Source: Acidobacteriota bacterium
Lineage (GTDB): Bacteria > Acidobacteriota > Blastocatellia > Pyrinomonadales > Pyrinomonadaceae
Length of the DNA stretch: 43,550 bases
Assembly: GCA_025463125.1 (NCBI GenBank)
Contig: JAOAPX010000185.1
Location: forward strand, 1 to 43,550
Direction of reading: 5' to 3'
How positions within the stretch are numbered: the stretch's first letter is position 1; the number at the start of each line of letters is the position of its first letter. Positions 43,020 through 43,550 of the stretch are shown here, piece by piece. The notes under the pieces are model-generated. The model was given only the letters and a program-made list of their open reading frames with translations, was not told where the DNA came from and made no database searches. The translations under genes and the position numbers were made by a program.

Positions 43020-43529
43020 CTACTCAAGCCCAAACTGAGCTTTACTGATTAACTTGTCGTTTTGGAACATAGCGTTCATATTGGCGAGATACCCGCCTTT
43101 CCATTGGTACATAACTGTTCGAGTCCCACCGATTTCGTTCTCGCTCAAAACTTCACCCTCGGCACCGAGTATTGCAACCGCTTGTCGATAAGTCATTCCG
43201 GTTCTAAGCTTGTTGAAATTCGCCATTGTAACGCCTGTGGGTTCTGCTACCGTCGCTTTTGGAGCAGGCGCGGCGGCGGGCGTAGAAGCTACCTGTTTCG
43301 GCGTTGCCTGCGTTTGGGATTTTTCTTCCGTTTTGCCCGGCGTAAACATGGCGATTGTGCCGCACAAGCCGCACGATAAAACGACACATCCGACAACAAT
43401 CAAGGTAATCAACAGACTGTTTTTCATTTTGGGCTTGCCAGTCGGCGCGGAGGATAATTGCAAACCGCATTGCTGGCAAAATTGAGTGTCAGGCGCGTTG
43501 GCGGCGTTGCATCGTGAGCATGTAATCAT
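43020..43529 (-). CDS. zinc-ribbon membrane protein with DUF3862-like domain
   Basis: Residues 1-21 form a zinc ribbon with CSRC and CQQC. A helix at about 37-62 (SLLITLIVVGCVVLSCGLCG) spans the membrane. A Thr/Ala/Pro/Lys-rich linker (63-98) follows, and residues 99-169 resemble the DUF3862/SmpA-like fold (FNKLRTGMTYRQAVAILG, GEVLSENEIGG, YQWKGG, NDKLISKAQFGL). The ribbon is cytoplasmic and the fold external. GGAG precedes the ATG. It probably forms an operon with the microprotein and the secreted repeat protein downstream. Function is not known to me. Confidence 0.82.
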   Translation of the reverse strand: MITCSRCNAANAPDTQFCQQCGLQLSSAPTGKPKMKNSLLITLIVVGCVVLSCGLCGTIAMFTPGKTEEKSQTQATPKQVASTPAAAPAPKATVAEPTGVTMANFNKLRTGMTYRQAVAILGAEGEVLSENEIGGTRTVMYQWKGGYLANMNAMFQNDKLISKAQFGLE

Positions 43530-43550
43530 TAATTAGTCTCCAAAGATTTC

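Overview
The window is a 43.5 kb chromosomal segment of a free-living, probably Gram-negative bacterium with moderate GC. I infer an Acidobacteriota member close to Blastocatellia/Pyrinomonadaceae. The reasons are the secreted BACON plus FG-GAP protein with DxDGDGKxD repeats, the CxxC-x17-CxxC zinc protein, an ExbD protein, a meso-diaminopimelate-type MurE, and a generally housekeeping gene set mixed with lineage-specific small membrane proteins. This placement rests on recognised protein style, not on a marker-gene comparison. I see no phage, insertion sequence, CRISPR array or origin.

Layout. 1-450 has no convincing gene. 451-6575 (mostly minus): tRNA-Lys, purA, a GNAT acetyltransferase, glgA, rho and the ribosome-assembly GTPase engB. 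6657-9654 (plus): a compact operon of cyanophycinase, a DUF389-like membrane protein and an isoaspartyl-dipeptidase-like amidohydrolase. 9805-17634 (minus): two small unknown genes and the classic tig-clpP-clpX-lon proteostasis cluster, plus tRNA-Leu and another small membrane protein. 17747-21235: murE, then a convergent permease-PilZ pair. 21524-32456 (plus): pabB, exbD, a membrane J-domain protein, rpsT, a queuosine-precursor-type transporter, recG, two tandem RsmD-family methyltransferases, a DMT transporter and aroC. 32596-33867: purD on minus. 34153-34542: a double zinc-ribbon protein. 34568-39132 (minus): a potassium module. 39568-40797: a ROK regulator. 40939-43529 (minus): a zinc-ribbon/DUF3862-like protein, a 39-residue candidate microprotein and the large secreted repeat protein.

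The most informative findings are these. (1) A ydaO/yuaA-type c-di-AMP riboswitch at 36982-37138, with its own terminator, lies upstream of a 104-residue two-helix membrane protein and a KimA-like APC transporter. It sits directly downstream of a shortened KdpD/KdpE pair with no kdpFABC in view. (2) In the cyanophycin-degrading operon, the middle gene encodes an uncharacterised membrane protein, and the dipeptidase has Glu where the carboxylated metal-bridging Lys is expected. (3) An RsmD paralogue with a 150-residue Asn/Arg/Gly-rich disordered N-terminus and a DPPP catalytic motif lies next to the canonical rsmD (DPPY). (4) PabB carries a low-complexity insertion of about 30 residues that looks derived from an AT-rich repeat. 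Several intergenic regions hold simple-sequence hairpins and tandem repeats, often next to stop codons.

All functions are read from sequence motifs and remembered family features. No database search was possible.
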